A stretch of 47,743 bases of DNA from a virus, in the IMG/VR virus record IMGVR_UViG_3300030390_002582, positions 1 through 47,743 of that record; one strand, 5' to 3'. The translations under genes and the position numbers were made by a program. The notes below the pieces were generated by a model. It was not told the DNA's origin and searched no databases. It saw nothing but the letters and a program-made list of their open reading frames with translations. Shown here in pieces: positions 24,047 to 30,720 of the stretch. The first letter of the stretch is position 1, and each line of letters starts with the position of its first letter.

Positions 24047-24498
24047 GCGCACTCCCTCCCCTGCTGCATCAGAATTAGGATTGTCTCGATCGCGCGCCCG
24101 CTCTTGATCATGGCGGGGTCGCAGCGGTAGACGCGCCACCCAAGGCGGGCAGCGGCGTCGTATTTCTTGAGGTCGGCAGCGAAGCCGGCGCCGCGGGTGT
24201 GACGCCCGCCTGTCCAGCCACCACCCTCTACCTCGATCAGCAATCCATGCTCTAGCAGCGCGAAGTCGGCGCGCCAGTCCTGCAGCCCAGCCTTGGCCAG
24301 ACGATCACGCAGGCCCTTTCCAGGCCCTCCACAAGCTTCAGCAGCGAACCGGTACTCTCGGATGGCTTCGATGCCTTCCGCGCGCAGGTGAAGCGCCAGA
24401 AGGTCTTCAGCCTGGCTCGCGGTGGATTTTCCCGATCCCGCACTTTTCTCCGGCTTGGGCGTGGTTTGGGCTGAGGCTTTACGGATCGGGAAAGTCAT
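24043..24498 (-). CDS. PD-(D/E)XK-type endonuclease (Vsr/DUF559-like)
   Basis: The 151-residue protein has a basic low-complexity start, then EDLLALHLRAEGIEAIREYR and the nuclease-like core WRADFALLEHGLLIEVEGG, followed by DLKKYDAAARLGWRVYRCDP. The D...E-x-E strand pair and the LGW-V-R ending match Vsr/DUF559-type nuclease folds. In its position among nin-region genes it may act as a resolvase or debranching nuclease in place of RusA. The catalytic residues are Asp in RADFAL and Glu in IEVEGG. The substrate is unknown. Confidence 0.7.
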   Translation of the reverse strand: MTFPIRKASAQTTPKPEKSAGSGKSTASQAEDLLALHLRAEGIEAIREYRFAAEACGGPGKGLRDRLAKAGLQDWRADFALLEHGLLIEVEGGGWTGGRHTRGAGFAADLKKYDAAARLGWRVYRCDPAMIKSGRAIETILILMQQGRECA

Positions 24499-24722
24499 CT
24501 ACTCCCCCTCGCCTTCGCTTCCAGCGCAGCGCGCACCATCTTGCGCAGCAGCGGGCTCATCCTCGACAGCTCGGCCGATACCCACTGGCGCCACTTCGGC
24601 AGCCCCATCGGCTTGCACCGGGCGCGCATCTTGTCCGCGATTGCGAGGGCAAGCGCTTCCGCATTGGCCTTGGCAGTCAGGCCTTCCGCTGTTAATCCAC
24701 GCTTCGCCGCAGAGGAAGTCAT
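24495..24722 (-). CDS. Small basic protein, unknown
   Basis: The 75-residue helical, basic protein (MTSSAAKRGLTAEGLTAKAN, then GLPKWRQWVSAELSRMSPLL) overlaps the nuclease gene by 4 bp. It may bind nucleic acid, but no family is recognised. Another frame over the same bases, starting at 24741, has a less protein-like composition. Confidence 0.5.
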   Translation of the reverse strand: MTSSAAKRGLTAEGLTAKANAEALALAIADKMRARCKPMGLPKWRQWVSAELSRMSPLLRKMVRAALEAKARGSR

Positions 24723-24737
24723 CGTTTCGCGCCCAGG

Positions 24738-25253
24738 TCATTTGTACGCACTCCCAGGCTGGCCCGGCTCATTGCTGCCACTGCACTCGTTGCGATGGTC
24801 GTTGGCCTTGGGGCAGCGCTTGTTTCCGCAGGTCGGGCAGAGAATCATCTTCCACGCCTTCTTCAGCCCCCTCTCCTCGATGCAGCGATGGCACTCGCAC
24901 TGCTCCGGCGCAAAGCTCATGTGCTTCTCTGTCTCGAACGACACGTCTACGCCGGCAACGGTGCGAGGGTCGTTGAAGCCCTTCTGCTCATCCGTGCGGT
25001 AATCCAGGGTGTTCTGCTGGCCAAATTGCGCTTCTTGCACATTGCCCAGGTGCGCGAGCAGGCGCTCCAGATACCATCGGGCCTTCTTCACGTCCTCGAT
25101 GCCGTTCTTGGCCTCGTAGCGCCAGAGGTACTTGATGATGTTCGCGGTGCAGGCCGCTTCGATGCCGCGCTTGTCGACGGTGGCCGCTTCGATGGCGTCG
25201 ATGCACTCAACCGAGCCGCGGGTGTAGTGGGTTGGGTTGATAGCGTCAGTCAT
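24738..25253 (-). CDS. DUF3310 protein with C-terminal zinc-finger region
   Basis: From ATG 25253, with AAGGA upstream, the 171-residue protein starts MTDAINPTHYTRGSVECIDA and continues EAACTANIIKYLWRYEAKNG, the DUF3310 signature, a small domain seen in many phages and sometimes called nucleotide-kinase-like. The C-terminal third adds four or more Cys (QCECHRCIEERGL, LCPTCGNKRCPK), probably a zinc-binding module. It overlaps the preceding small ORF by 4 bp. Confidence 0.82.
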   Translation of the reverse strand: MTDAINPTHYTRGSVECIDAIEAATVDKRGIEAACTANIIKYLWRYEAKNGIEDVKKARWYLERLLAHLGNVQEAQFGQQNTLDYRTDEQKGFNDPRTVAGVDVSFETEKHMSFAPEQCECHRCIEERGLKKAWKMILCPTCGNKRCPKANDHRNECSGSNEPGQPGSAYK

Positions 25254-25426
25254 TGCGGATTCCTTGTGGCTCTGTTGTTTGCGATCAGGGGTATCTGGCC
25301 GGGCGCAAGGTTCCACGCGAATGTCTCTTTGCATCCGGTGGCGCATTGGCGGGCGTTCAGGCTTGGCATATTGCTCATGGGCTCACCGCAGTCAGGGCAG
25401 GCGCGGCCGAGTGGGCAGTCGGTCAT
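25250..25426 (-). CDS. Small zinc-ribbon-like protein
   Basis: A 58-residue ORF (MTDCPLGRACPDCGEPMSNM ... NNRATRNPQ) fits exactly between the DUF1364 and DUF3310 genes, with 4-bp overlaps at both ends. Five Cys (CPLGRACPDC, later QCATGC) suggest a zinc ribbon. The tiling makes translation likely. Function is unknown. Confidence 0.6.
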   Translation of the reverse strand: MTDCPLGRACPDCGEPMSNMPSLNARQCATGCKETFAWNLAPGQIPLIANNRATRNPQ

Positions 25427-25728
25427 GCGGCTACCACTCCCTCACGAACCAGAATGTCGATCGTCCGCATAACGCCCTCGGCGTGAGCGAGTCGAATGTC
25501 TTCGCGTGTCATGCCTTCCGGCGCCTTGATACGGCCATCACATACGCCGTGGCAGTAGTCATCGGTCCATGCGCCCTGAAGGTTGTTCGGCTTGATACCC
25601 ATGCCGCAGGTGCCAGCCAGGCGGTAATGCGCCAGGACGGTCGTTTCGGTGTTGTTGGGGCAGCCGGGCAAGCGAACCTGGCAATCGCGACCGCGGGCGG
25701 CCTTGGTGAGCTTGGTTTGCTTGCTCAT
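25423..25728 (-). CDS. DUF1364 HNH-like nuclease-domain protein
   Basis: The 101-residue protein has the DUF1364 pattern: ARGRDCQVRLPGCPNNTETT, then VLAHYRLAGTCGMGIKPNNL and WTDDYCHGVCDGR. The Cys and His set (C, C, AHYR, YCHG) is that of a degenerate HNH/zinc nuclease. It is common in lambdoid nin regions next to ninB and is thought to act in recombination. Overlaps bind it to both neighbours. Confidence 0.82.
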   Translation of the reverse strand: MSKQTKLTKAARGRDCQVRLPGCPNNTETTVLAHYRLAGTCGMGIKPNNLQGAWTDDYCHGVCDGRIKAPEGMTREDIRLAHAEGVMRTIDILVREGVVAA

Positions 25729-25922
25729 GCCACCTCCCGGAACATATCCAGCTGCTCCTCACGAACAGGCCGCTCGATATCGCCATTGACCCAGGCGTCC
25801 CAGGTCTTGCGGTCGAATAGCTGGCCTTCGTAGTCGTGACCGCCGCAGGTGTTGCAGTAGGTGTGCGGGGTGCGCATACCTAGCGAAGTGGTGTTGGCTG
25901 AGTTGCAGAGGCGGCAGGTCAT
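25725..25922 (-). CDS. Small zinc-ribbon protein
   Basis: From ATG 25922, overlapping the ninB stop as ATGA, the 65-residue protein starts MTCRLCNSANTTSLGMRTPH and contains CNTCGGHDY. The CxxC...CxxC arrangement is a zinc ribbon. The C-terminus is acidic. Function is unknown. Confidence 0.65.
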   Translation of the reverse strand: MTCRLCNSANTTSLGMRTPHTYCNTCGGHDYEGQLFDRKTWDAWVNGDIERPVREEQLDMFREVA

Positions 25923-26386
25923 GCTGCGGCCTCCCACTGCTCTGGCATCTCGTCCTTGGGCTCGCGCCACTCGACACCCTTCTCGGCGCCGAACGAGTAC
26001 ATGAACTCAATGAGGTCACCCATCTCGGCTACGGTCATGCGGCGGGTCGATACGCCAAGCATCACGACGCCCCCGCCAATGCCGGCAGCCATGCGGATCT
26101 CTTGCCGGCACGCGGCGGTCATCAGGGCTTTCCAGTCTTCGGCGTCCAGGCGCTGCATAACGCCGTTTACGGGCCATTCGACCTGACGGGCTATGTCGGC
26201 CAGCATCGACCACAACTTTGCGTTCTGGAGCAGCGTGCGGCGGCTCTTGACCGGGCGCACGATGATCTCGACGGCTGATTCAGCGGACAGCTCGAAGGCG
26301 AACAGGTAAGCCAGCTTGAACACGTCGCGGACGCGGTTGCGCCCAGCGGTCCAGAAGTGGCGAGGCTTATGGATTACCTCACCCAT
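25919..26386 (-). CDS. ninB: NinB / Orf-family recombination mediator
   Basis: The 155-residue protein matches the NinB family (lambda Orf). It has VEIIVRPVKSRRTLLQNAKL, WSMLADIARQVEWPVNG and the ending LIEFMYSFGAEKGVEWREP. Lambda Orf binds single-stranded DNA and SSB and can replace RecFOR in loading recombination proteins. It is coupled to the methyltransferase upstream by an 8-bp overlap. In this phage the partners would be RecT and the YqaJ exonuclease of the rightward operon. Confidence 0.88.
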   Translation of the reverse strand: MGEVIHKPRHFWTAGRNRVRDVFKLAYLFAFELSAESAVEIIVRPVKSRRTLLQNAKLWSMLADIARQVEWPVNGVMQRLDAEDWKALMTAACRQEIRMAAGIGGGVVMLGVSTRRMTVAEMGDLIEFMYSFGAEKGVEWREPKDEMPEQWEAAA

Positions 26387-27158
26387 GAGCAGCCTCCTCG
26401 AACAAATCGAACTGCGGTACCGGAGTCGCTAGGCGAATGGCCTCCTCATCGATACGCGCGCATGCGGTTTCAAAATGGGAGGGGTCAAGCTCGATGCCGA
26501 TGAAGTTGCAGCCGCACCGAAGCGCAGCAACTCCGGTGGTACCGCTGCCCATGGTGTTGTCGAGCACGGTCATGCCCGGTACCGCGTAGGTGCGGATCAG
26601 GTATTCCATGAGCGCGACGGGCTTTTGCGTCGGGTGGTAGTTGCCGGACTGCTTGTCGCTTGAGAAGAACTGGACGCTGCGCGGGTACCGCTCGGTCGAG
26701 TCGTAATTCGTCAGGCTGATAGCCTTGCCGTAGCACTCGGAGTTGACCGTCTTTCGGCTTGCGGTCTTGCGCTCGTGCCCAGCAGTCATCTGCGGGTTGT
26801 AGGTTGGCTGCTTGCGGTAGAAGACCAGAGCCGACTCGTGAGCCCGCATTGGCTGCTTCTTGGCGTTCAGAAAGCCAGTGGCGTTGCCCTTCTCCCAGAT
26901 CCATTCGTAGCGGAACAGGTCCGGGCGGCTCATCACCAGCATCGAGGTGAACGGCTGCGCGGCAGTGAGCACGATTGCAGCTTCCGGCTTGGCGACCCGC
27001 AGGTACTGCTCCCACAGCGCAGCCATCGGAATGACTTCATCCCAAGCGCATTGGGTTGTGCCGTACGGAAGGTCGGCCAGAATCAGATCCACGGTACCGG
27101 TCTCTATTTCTTTCATGCGCTCGAGGCAGTCACCGAGCATCAGGCGTACTTCGTTCAT
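26379..27158 (-). CDS. Solitary DNA methyltransferase (beta-type N6-A/N4-C)
   Basis: The 259-residue protein starts with the catalytic motif LADLPYGT (D29-L-P-Y32, a DPPY variant), followed by the target-recognition part (KKQPMRAHESALVFYRKQPT). The SAM-binding motif DNTMGSGTTGVAALRCGCNF and FIGIELDPSHFETA come last. The order IV then I is that of beta-class enzymes. No cognate restriction gene is visible beside it, so it probably protects phage DNA from host restriction or adjusts replication timing. The HPTQKP motif also fits. The target sequence cannot be read from the protein. Confidence 0.88.
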   Translation of the reverse strand: MNEVRLMLGDCLERMKEIETGTVDLILADLPYGTTQCAWDEVIPMAALWEQYLRVAKPEAAIVLTAAQPFTSMLVMSRPDLFRYEWIWEKGNATGFLNAKKQPMRAHESALVFYRKQPTYNPQMTAGHERKTASRKTVNSECYGKAISLTNYDSTERYPRSVQFFSSDKQSGNYHPTQKPVALMEYLIRTYAVPGMTVLDNTMGSGTTGVAALRCGCNFIGIELDPSHFETACARIDEEAIRLATPVPQFDLFEEAAHG

Positions 27159-27220
27159 TTCCCCGCCCCCAATGCCTTAACCATTCCGTTCCAGCAGATT
27201 GCTATCCGACGAGAGTTCAT
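27155..27220 (-). CDS. Tiny 21-residue ORF bridging two genes
   Basis: ATG 27220 overlaps the nuclease stop, and the stop at 27155 overlaps the methyltransferase start, each by 4 bp. The product would be MNSRRIAICWNGMVKALGAG plus Lys. The perfect tiling suggests translation, possibly only to keep ribosomes moving to the methyltransferase. The peptide itself may have no function. Confidence 0.4.
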   Translation of the reverse strand: MNSRRIAICWNGMVKALGAGK

Positions 27221-27858
27221 GCGGCCACCTTCTGGCGCTTGGTGTGAATGAGGCGCACGAACTCAGCCGCGATGAACTCAGCGCGGCTTGCCTGGCCTTC
27301 GGTGTTTTGTGTTTTGGTGTTCAGCGGCGCATGGAGCAGGCGCTTGGTCAGTTCGAGCGTTTCGCGATCCATCCAGCGATTCAGCATCTCGGAAACCAGT
27401 TCGCCAGCCATGCGGGTACCGTCGAAGTACTCGATGCTGCGCGACTGCAGAACACGTGCGTATTCGCGGTCGCCGTAGAACTTGCGAACCAGGTTGCAAA
27501 CCTCGGTCATGCTCATCGTTACCGCGCCGGCCGGGGCGAAGTAGGCGAGCGTGCCTTGGTACCAGCTGTTTCCTCGGTAATGTTTGCCGCCATGCGCAAA
27601 CACAACCGGGCATCCTGTCTTGGCCTCGACATCCGCCGCCTTTTCGATCTCCTTCGTGTCCGGGCATGGCCCTTTCACTTCGAGATACATGCCGCACGCC
27701 GGCAGGTAGAAGTCAGGCAGATACCAACCGTGGCGGGTTTCGATGACTCGCGGCTCGTAGACCCAGCGCACGCGAAGGGCATCCATGAACTTGGCCCAGA
27801 TGGTTTCCGAGTGAGAACGCATCTCGTAGCCGGCGTAGGGGAAAATGGTCTGGTCCAT
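27217..27858 (-). CDS. PD-(D/E)XK endonuclease-like protein
   Basis: From ATG 27858 (TAATG overlap with the helicase stop) the 213-residue protein has a restriction-nuclease-like core: VYEPRVIETRHGWYLPDFYL and CGMYLEVKGP, giving D...E-V-K, the canonical PD-(D/E)XK strand pair. The long C-terminal half is helical and basic. Phage proteins with this core act as resolvases, recombination nucleases or host-DNA-degrading enzymes. The direct link to dnaB suggests a role at forks. Extension to 28011 is not supported. Confidence 0.75.
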   Translation of the reverse strand: MDQTIFPYAGYEMRSHSETIWAKFMDALRVRWVYEPRVIETRHGWYLPDFYLPACGMYLEVKGPCPDTKEIEKAADVEAKTGCPVVFAHGGKHYRGNSWYQGTLAYFAPAGAVTMSMTEVCNLVRKFYGDREYARVLQSRSIEYFDGTRMAGELVSEMLNRWMDRETLELTKRLLHAPLNTKTQNTEGQASRAEFIAAEFVRLIHTKRQKVAA

Positions 27859-29243
27859 TAGCCTCTCCCCATCATCGAGCGGAGATTCTTGGCTGGAGCT
27901 GGTTTGCTCTGCTGCTCGTAGTCCGCCTCCTGCTGCTGAGCGCACGGAACGAAACGGGCATAGGCGCCCTGGAACTGCAGCAGGCAGAAGCCCGGCTTGG
28001 CGTGACGGCACTTCACGATGTTCATCTCGGTGATGCCGTTCTCGCCGCGCTCGGTGTCCATATCGCGGTGAGCCATGATGATGATGTCGGCGTCTTGCTC
28101 GATCTCGCCGGAGTCGCGCAGGTCGCTCATCTGGGGCTTCTTGTCGGCGCGGGACTCGATGCTGCGGTTGAGCTGGGCAAGCACGACGACCGGGATGCCA
28201 AGCTCTTTTGCCAGGCGCTTGAAGCCCCGCGTGTAGGCTCCAAGCTCTTGGTTGCGGTTCTGGAAACGATCAGCCGGGTCGCTGGAGATCAGGCTGAGAT
28301 AGTCAACGACGATCAGGTCAAGCGGCTTGGCGCGATGCTCGAAGCGGGCAATGGAGCAGATGCGGGAGAAGGTCAGGCCGGGCTTGTCGCAGATACGAAC
28401 GTCTGCATCAGCCATGCGAGCAACGGCGGCTTCCATCTGGAGCTTGGCGGTACCGTCCATAACGGCCTCGCCTGATTCGATCCAGTTCTGGGTCACGCCT
28501 GAGATTGACGCCAGCGAACGCTTGGCCAGCTCCTTCTTCGCCATTTCGAGCGAGAAGATCAGCGCGCCGCCCTTGCCCTTGATAGCCACCTGGTCAGCGA
28601 GGCCGGTACCTAGTACGGTTTTGCCGGTACCGGGGCGGCCAGCGATGATGACAAGATTGCCAGGGCGTGCGCCGCTGACGATGTTGTCCAGATCGCTCAG
28701 GCCGAACTTGAGGCCCATCTGCTGTACGCCGTCGAGGCGATCTTGCATGTCGACGAATACTTCACCCAACGCTTCACGGATGGTCACCACGTCCGGCGAC
28801 TCTTCGTGAACAGCAAGGTCCATTGCAAGACGCTGCGCGTTCGAAACCTGGTCAGCGAGGCTCCCGGCCTGCTGCGCCATTTCCATGATTTGCTGCCCGA
28901 CTTCGTACAGCTTCCGAGCGCGGGCACGCTCTACAACGATTCGGCCGTAGTGCACGCCATTCGCTGCGCTGGGCACGTTTCGCATGATGTCGGATGCGTA
29001 GACGATGGTCATCTCGCCGCTAGGCAGTTCGGAACGGATCTCCGAAAGGGTGATGCTGTCGGGGCGCTGCTTCTTCGAGTGCGCAGCCAGGATCATCGCG
29101 TAAAGCGCTTGATGGTCTTCGTGGGCGAAGTCATTCGGGGCCAGGAAGGCACCAACGGTTTCGCACAGCTCAGGCTCATGCATCAGCGCGCCCAGCACAC
29201 CAGCTTCGGCTTCGTCAGAAATCAGAGGACGGCTGCTCATCAC
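27858..29243 (-). CDS. dnaB: DnaB-type replicative helicase
   Basis: The 461-residue protein has the DnaB N-terminal domain (ISDEAEAGVLGALMHEPELC) and a RecA-type motor with the Walker A loop GRPGTGKT at 202-209. Other motifs are LIFSLEMAKKELAKRSLASI, the Walker B strand LDLIVVDYLSLI and the late motif SGEIEQDADIIIMAHRD. Having its own hexameric helicase, the phage needs no separate helicase loader of the lambda P type. It overlaps the replication initiator by 4 bp. Confidence 0.95.
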   Translation of the reverse strand: MMSSRPLISDEAEAGVLGALMHEPELCETVGAFLAPNDFAHEDHQALYAMILAAHSKKQRPDSITLSEIRSELPSGEMTIVYASDIMRNVPSAANGVHYGRIVVERARARKLYEVGQQIMEMAQQAGSLADQVSNAQRLAMDLAVHEESPDVVTIREALGEVFVDMQDRLDGVQQMGLKFGLSDLDNIVSGARPGNLVIIAGRPGTGKTVLGTGLADQVAIKGKGGALIFSLEMAKKELAKRSLASISGVTQNWIESGEAVMDGTAKLQMEAAVARMADADVRICDKPGLTFSRICSIARFEHRAKPLDLIVVDYLSLISSDPADRFQNRNQELGAYTRGFKRLAKELGIPVVVLAQLNRSIESRADKKPQMSDLRDSGEIEQDADIIIMAHRDMDTERGENGITEMNIVKCRHAKPGFCLLQFQGAYARFVPCAQQQEADYEQQSKPAPAKNLRSMMGRG

Positions 29244-30055
29244 ACAGCCTCCAGAACTTTCAACGCCTTGACCGGGCGAGTCACGAACTCAATGTCAGCT
29301 TTCCAGCCCCGGTCGTTGTTGCCGATCCAATGCGGGTCCAGCAGGCACTGAGCGAAATAGGCTTCCCAGAACTCGCCTTTGCGGAACGGGTACTTGCCGG
29401 CGATGTCGAGATTCCAGCAAGCCTTGATGTTTTTGCGGCGCTGGTCGTTGAGCTTGAGGCAGACCGGCAAGTGCGATCCGCACACCCGGTTGTAGATCTC
29501 CATGATCTTGGCGTACGGAATCCGATCGACCTTCGCAGAGGCAGGTTGATCAGCGTCGGGGGTGTCTTGGGTTTCTGCTTCCGGCTTCTCGACCGAGGGG
29601 GTCGAAGCGACAGCGGCGACAAGCTCCGTAGGAGCTATATTGTCTTTCCTTTCTTTAATGTGTGTCGGGAATGACACTAAGGACGTGTCAGATTTAACAC
29701 ACTGTGTCGTCTTGGCCTGCCCCTTCTTGTCCTCGTTTTTGAGGTCAATCTTCCACTCGCTGAAGGGGGCAATTCCGATTGGCGCCTTGCTGCCACCTGC
29801 ACGGAAAATCACACGCTGACGGATCAGCTCGCCAATGATGCGCGACACGTTCTCACGGGCAATGCCAGACAGCTTGGCGATGGTTGCGGCTGGTATGCGC
29901 GCAGCCTGGCTGTTGTAGCCGACAGTGAAGCGATGCACTGCCAGCGCAACACGAAGCTCGCGGCCGGAAAGATCAGCCCCGATCAGAGCCTCGTACAGTT
30001 CGTTGTCCATCCGGGTAAACCCCCGTTGGGTGTTGCTAAGTTGAATCACGTTCAT
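29240..30055 (-). CDS. O-like replication initiation protein
   Basis: The 271-residue protein begins with a winged-helix DNA-binding domain (RGFTRMDNELYEALIGADLS, then GRELRVALAVHRFTVGYNSQ and TIAKLSGIARENVSRIIGEL), as in phage O-type initiators. The linker (about 115-165) is low complexity. The C-terminal part (MEIYNRVCGSHLPVCLKLND to YFAQCLLDPHWIGNN) resembles domains that contact the helicase. As in lambda, a repeat cluster that may be the origin lies inside the gene. The start is adjacent to a small upstream ORF. Confidence 0.83.
   Translation of the reverse strand: MNVIQLSNTQRGFTRMDNELYEALIGADLSGRELRVALAVHRFTVGYNSQAARIPAATIAKLSGIARENVSRIIGELIRQRVIFRAGGSKAPIGIAPFSEWKIDLKNEDKKGQAKTTQCVKSDTSLVSFPTHIKERKDNIAPTELVAAVASTPSVEKPEAETQDTPDADQPASAKVDRIPYAKIMEIYNRVCGSHLPVCLKLNDQRRKNIKACWNLDIAGKYPFRKGEFWEAYFAQCLLDPHWIGNNDRGWKADIEFVTRPVKALKVLEAV
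29662..29708. other. Candidate replication origin inside the O-like gene
   Basis: GTGTC or its complement GACAC occurs four times in 47 bp (29662, 29673, 29685, 29704). The middle pair forms the inverted repeat TGACAC-N7-GTGTCA. An A/T-rich stretch of T and C (about 29641-29660) is next to it. Lambda-type origins consist of iterons inside the O gene at the linker region, as here. The copies are short and irregular. Confidence 0.35.
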
Positions 30056-30062
30056 CTAGAAT
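30033..30062 (+). promoter_or_regulatory. Candidate plus-strand promoter for an OOP-like RNA
   Basis: TTGCTA (30033) and TAGAAT (30057) are separated by 18 bases, a fair match to the sigma-70 consensus. It points against the replication genes and lies about 30 bases before a strong plus-strand terminator. Confidence 0.38.
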
Positions 30063-30196
30063 CTCTCTCGTAAGTTGTTGCTGTTGAAGAAGCCACCCTG
30101 TCCGGTGGCTTTTTTTTGCCCGCTAGATACTGGATATCTCTCCAGCCCCACCGGCGTTCTTTGCTGCTGTATTGCCACTACGTAGACTTGGCACAT
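30056..30196 (-). CDS. Small ORF between cro-like and O-like genes
   Basis: A 46-codon frame starts at ATG 30196 and ends TAG immediately before the O-like ATG. The product (MCQVYVVAIQQQRTPVGLER ... NLRERF) shows no domain, and no good ribosome site precedes it. The abutting stop and start suggest possible coupling. It occupies the position of lambda cII but has no helix-turn-helix. Low confidence. Confidence 0.25.
   Translation of the reverse strand: MCQVYVVAIQQQRTPVGLERYPVSSGQKKATGQGGFFNSNNLRERF
30069..30117 (+). ncRNA. Possible OOP-like antisense RNA
   Basis: A short transcript of about 49 bases would run from the promoter candidate to the T run of a plus-strand terminator. It would be antisense to the leader between cro-like and O-like genes. 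Lambda OOP RNA has the same place and orientation. This is inferred from the promoter-terminator pair alone. Confidence 0.3.
30090..30117 (+). terminator. Strong plus-strand terminator between cro and O
   Basis: AAGCCACC and GGTGGCTT form an 8-bp stem with a 6-base loop followed by eight T in all. The T run is on the plus strand only, although the flanking genes are on the minus strand. A plus-strand RNA must therefore exist here for it to act on. Confidence 0.8.
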
Positions 30197-30224
30197 CGGT
30201 TACGGAGAACCAGCCATGTCTAAA

Positions 30225-30614
30225 TCACTCAGGAAATTCGCCCTTAGCGGCCCGGCCAATAGCGATGATTTGTTCGCGGGTCGTGGCATCAGTCGAGCGG
30301 CGACCAGTGCGGACGCCTGCATGGGTCTGAGCAGCAGGACGACGGCGCTCGACGAGCCCTTCCGGCTTCGGCTGCTGTTCCTTACTCGCTTTCACAGAGC
30401 CACCGACAGCGCCCGCATCGTTCGGGTAAAGGTCGGGACGCAGCTCGTGGCGAGAGATCCCGGTCACCGACTCAATCTGTAAAACACGCTCAGCTGGAAT
30501 ACGCCCGGTAGCGCACATCCGCTGCACGGCTTGAGGTGAGCAGCCAATTGCGCGAGCAAGGGCTGACTGCCCTCCCGCCGCCTCAGCGGCCCGTGTCGCG
30601 ATGTTCGTTTCCAT
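30225..30614 (-). CDS. Cro-like HTH protein (YdaS type)
   Basis: From ATG 30614, with GGAG 7 bases upstream, the 129-residue protein starts METNIATRAAEAAGGQSALA and has the helix-turn-helix RAIGCSPQAVQRMCATGRIP, followed by AERVLQIESVTGISRHELRP. This is the YdaS/Cro pattern. The C-terminal half is basic and unstructured. It is divergent from the CI-like repressor across the operators and is the first gene of the lytic operon, the position of Cro. The longer frame from 30845 crosses the operators and is not real. Confidence 0.85.
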   Translation of the reverse strand: METNIATRAAEAAGGQSALARAIGCSPQAVQRMCATGRIPAERVLQIESVTGISRHELRPDLYPNDAGAVGGSVKASKEQQPKPEGLVERRRPAAQTHAGVRTGRRSTDATTREQIIAIGRAAKGEFPE

Positions 30615-30634
30615 TGCATATCTCCGGGTTGAAT

Positions 30635-30709
30635 TACAACGCAAAATTACAGGCAAAACGATGCTTTTACAAGCAAGAATTGCAGTGCCAACTACAACCG
30701 TCGGTTGTA
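30635..30709. promoter_or_regulatory. Immunity operators between cro and cI
   Basis: Three sites fit TACAA-N7-TTGTA: 30635-30651 (second half TTACA), 30668-30684 (second half TTGCA) and 30693-30709, a palindrome with perfect 8-base arms. They cover the cro promoter candidate and the region just upstream of the cI ATG. A related full site occurs at 32739-32755. The CI-like and Cro-like proteins probably bind them. Confidence 0.7.
30644..30672 (-). promoter_or_regulatory. Leftward early promoter (pR-like) for cro
   Basis: On the minus strand TTGTAA (-35) and TAATTT (-10) are separated by exactly 17 bases. Both boxes overlap operator sites, so repressor binding would block polymerase. Transcription would start about 25 bases before the cro-like ATG. 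Confidence 0.62.
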
Positions 30710-30720
30710 TCGTTCGGGGT

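Noticed and set aside
24499-24741. An 80-codon minus-strand frame overlapping the DUF3310 stop
   Set aside because: Its composition (many Gly, Ala, Asp, Cys, Gln) looks like an out-of-frame reading of the 75-residue basic protein gene.
30601-30720. N-terminal extension of the repressor to 30601, and of the Cro-like protein to 30845
   Set aside because: Both would translate through the operators and the divergent gene. The internal ATGs give normal family N-termini.
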